A DNA stretch of 64,000 nucleotides. Source: Melitaea cinxia (Eukaryota; Arthropoda; Insecta; Lepidoptera; Nymphalidae). The stretch covers positions 5,580,508-5,644,507 of the forward strand of contig NC_059408.1 in the NCBI RefSeq assembly GCF_905220565.1. The letters run 5' to 3'. Shown piece after piece: positions 62,089 to 64,000 of this stretch. Both the position numbers and the translations under genes were made by a program. The notes under the pieces are model-generated. The model made no database searches, was not told the origin of the DNA, and was given only the letters and a program-made list of their open reading frames with translations. Numbering within the stretch: the first letter of the stretch is position 1; each line of letters begins with the position of its first letter.

Positions 62089-62260
62089 AATCAAAACTAA
62101 AATGAAAATGATGTCATAATATATAGGACGGAGAAGTTTTGGACAGGAAAAGAGAATATGGAGAACCGTGACTTCGTCAAGGCCACATTTACACAATGAA
62201 TGGTAACGAATTTGGATTTTAGCCAGGTGTATACGCATCATGTAGGCTAAGGACAGCTTA
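62089..62260 (-). pseudogene. LINE C-terminal zinc-knuckle fragment
   Basis: In minus sense the frame reads HLAKIQIRYHSLCKCGLDEV then TVLHILFSCPKL, i.e. C-x-C-(x)n-H-x4-C, the Cys/His motif after the RNase H or RT domain of Jockey/R1/I-type LINEs. Only this end survives, joined to the repeat next to it. Confidence 0.55.
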
Positions 62261-62371
62261 GGGAGTCAGTAAAAAGAACTGTCGGATCTATGTCACGAGA
62301 GAGAGGGCGAAGAGGATGACTTCCATTATAACAATAAGTTCACCGGAAAACACAGATGTTTTAGGGGGACA

Positions 62372-63495
62372 TTTTTTTTTTTTAAATATATAGACTAGCG
62401 CTTGACTGCGATCTCACCTGAAGTCAAGTGAAGATGCAGCCTAAGGTGGTGCGCGCTTGCCTAGAAGATGCCTATTCACTCTTGATTTAAAGATACCCAA
62501 GTTATAGTTCGTTGGAAAAACGGAAGCCGGAAGGGCATTCCAAATTTTTGCGGTGCGTATTAGGAACGAGGAAGCAAATCGTTTAGTGCGAGATCGTGGG
62601 ATTTCAACCACATAGCGGTGCAGATTCATGCGATGCCTTGCGGTTCGGTGGTAAAAAGGTGATGGTGGAACCAAATTGTATAGTTCTAGAGCACACTCTC
62701 CGAAATATAACCTGTAAAATACCGACAAACAGGCAACCTTGCGCCGATGTTCGAGACTTTGAAGTCTAGAGCGAACCAGCGATTTGTCACCGATGAGTCT
62801 TCTGGCGCGTCGATCCACAGAATCTAAAGCAGCGAGCTGGTACTTGGCAGAGCCATCCCATAAGTGGCTGCAGTACTCCATACACGATCGAACTTGTGCT
62901 TGGTAGAGAGTAAGAAACTGTTCCGGTGTGAAGTACTGCCTGACTTTATTGAGGATACCAAGTTTCTTACCAGCAATTTTTGCCTTGGATTCTATGCATT
63001 GTCCGAAGTTCATATTAGACGAAATATTTATGCCTAGAAGATCAATACTATCGGTGATCGGAACAGATACACCCCGGAAAGTTGGGGCTAATGGGAATGG
63101 ACTCCGTTTAGCAGTGAAAAGACACGCTTGTGTTTTGGAAGCATTAAATTTGACTAGGTTGGCGTCACCCCAATCGGATACCTCTTTCAAAGCCAAATTC
63201 ATGCGTTCAACCAGGGCCTCTCTATGCTCATGAGTTTCAGCCCCACCAGCTCGGGGACCGGACACGTATCTCTCCGTAACAGTGCTGTCATCCGCGTATC
63301 CAAAGATACCAGGCCTGAGGAGGTCATTTATGTGAATCAAGAAGAGGGTTGCAGAGAGAACTGAGCCATCTAAGACCACCCGAAATGATCGTCCACTCAG
63401 GAAATCTGATATCCAGTCAGAATTTATCTTGTAAGATGATTTAGGGATCAAGCAGGCAGCACCAACATAGCTGGGCGAAGAAACTTTGGATGCGC
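62372..63495 (-). mobile_element. Jockey-superfamily LINE, 5'-truncated
   Basis: Poly-A (T run at 62372-62383) ends the element in minus sense after a 3' UTR with ACTTGACTTCAGGTGAGATC. The 5' end is lost near 63495. Confidence 0.78.
62441..63451 (-). pseudogene. LINE reverse transcriptase with internal deletion
   Basis: 336 residues open. Visible: DWISDFLSGRSFRVVLDG at the start, SVLSATLFLIHINDLL, the catalytic GYADDSTV box (residues ~52-59), VKFNASKTQ, IDLLGINISSNMNF, then the YQAQVRSCMEYCSHLWDG and RRARRLIGD segments and a distal IWNALPASVFP typical of Jockey-like LINE proteins. VVLDG joins SVLS directly, so about 14 residues with the conserved GVPQG motif are missing in frame. That would disrupt the RT fold although the YADD pair is intact. 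Coding continues upstream to about 63480 without ATG. Inactive remnant. Confidence 0.8.
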
Positions 63496-63679
63496 CAGAA
63501 TATATAAGATGATTATTTGACCAATTTTGATTTAAAATTTATTGAAATTTGTACCTAGGTATCAGGATCACCCTTTTTAAGACCCAGATCTGTGATAATG
63601 GGAACATTATAAATAACAGCTTTGAAGGCTGTAGAAAACAATGGATAGATAGAATTGTAGTAGGGGTTGGGGTACCGCC

Positions 63680-63910
63680 TTTATTTATTTATTTTTTTAT
63701 TTATACTTTATTGTACACCACAACTACATTTTAAACAATAAAAACATTTAAAAAAAATATTTACAAACTGCGAAGTACAATGGGTGGACTTATGGCTATT
63801 TAGCCATTTCTTCCAGACAACCCAAAGATCAGCCTTTAGATACTTAGCCCCAAAACCTTCCTGCTGAGCTAAATTATTGGACATTAACAGTTGTCCCAAA
63901 TATAATCTCA
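63680..63910 (-). repeat. LINE 3' end with (AAAT)n tail
   Basis: In minus sense it ends with CTTCGCAGTTTG, TGTACAATAAAGTATAAAT and an AAATAAAT run; GTGGACTTATGG near 63785 belongs to the same 3' UTR. Matches the mini-tail at 20155. Confidence 0.55.
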
Positions 63911-64000
63911 TGATATATAATTTTGAATGAAATCACCTTTACTACATTTCTTTTTCAGTAGTCACGTAATATAGTAATAAATCATTATACATACACACAT

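Overview
The window looks like AT-rich nuclear DNA from a lepidopteran, most likely a nymphalid butterfly. The evidence is tRNA-derived SINEs that I recognise as the Metulj type known from Heliconius, repeated poly-A retroposons with typical lepidopteran ends, Helitrons ending in CTAG, RTE- and Jockey/CR1-type LINE fragments, and small split genes with GT..AG introns. Nothing bacterial or viral is present. All names come from reading the sequence; no database was searched.

Host genes are sparse. On the plus strand I can assemble two genes exon by exon. The first (25905-31263, four coding exons, 171 residues) encodes a secreted protein with two Kazal domains. All three introns are phase 1, and both domains are split just before their last cysteine. 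The second (51454-58758, three coding exons, 163 residues) encodes a small secreted Gln/Pro-rich protein. Its first coding exon is only ATG AAG, lying behind a TATA box and 6.4 kb from the next exon. A third locus (1449-1515) is an orphan signal-peptide exon with a phase-1 donor; no partner exon was found.

The rest is mobile DNA, often nested. From left to right: a hAT-like MITE with an 8-bp duplication (4.5 kb); a SINE split by a second retroposon, both target duplications intact (8.8-9.5 kb); a 1.2-kb TTAA-flanked inverted-repeat element (10.8-12.1 kb); a three-level nest of host repeat, TA-flanked element and 5'-truncated RTE LINE (12.1-15.1 kb); Helitrons of two families (18.0, 20.4, 23.5, 37.3, 46.8 kb), one retaining the end of its helicase; a snap-back retroposon (32.5 kb); a Jockey/CR1-like LINE (33.6-34.7 kb); a SINE inside a retroposon (39.4-40.0 kb); a 1.8-kb element made of divergent internal units (44.1-45.9 kb); a decamer minisatellite (46.3-46.7 kb); several SINEs (48.6-50.5 kb); and a cluster of LINE remnants (60.7-63.9 kb).

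No convincing new multi-gene system is visible. The most informative parts are the two small secreted-protein genes and the structural records left by the nested and internally repeated elements.
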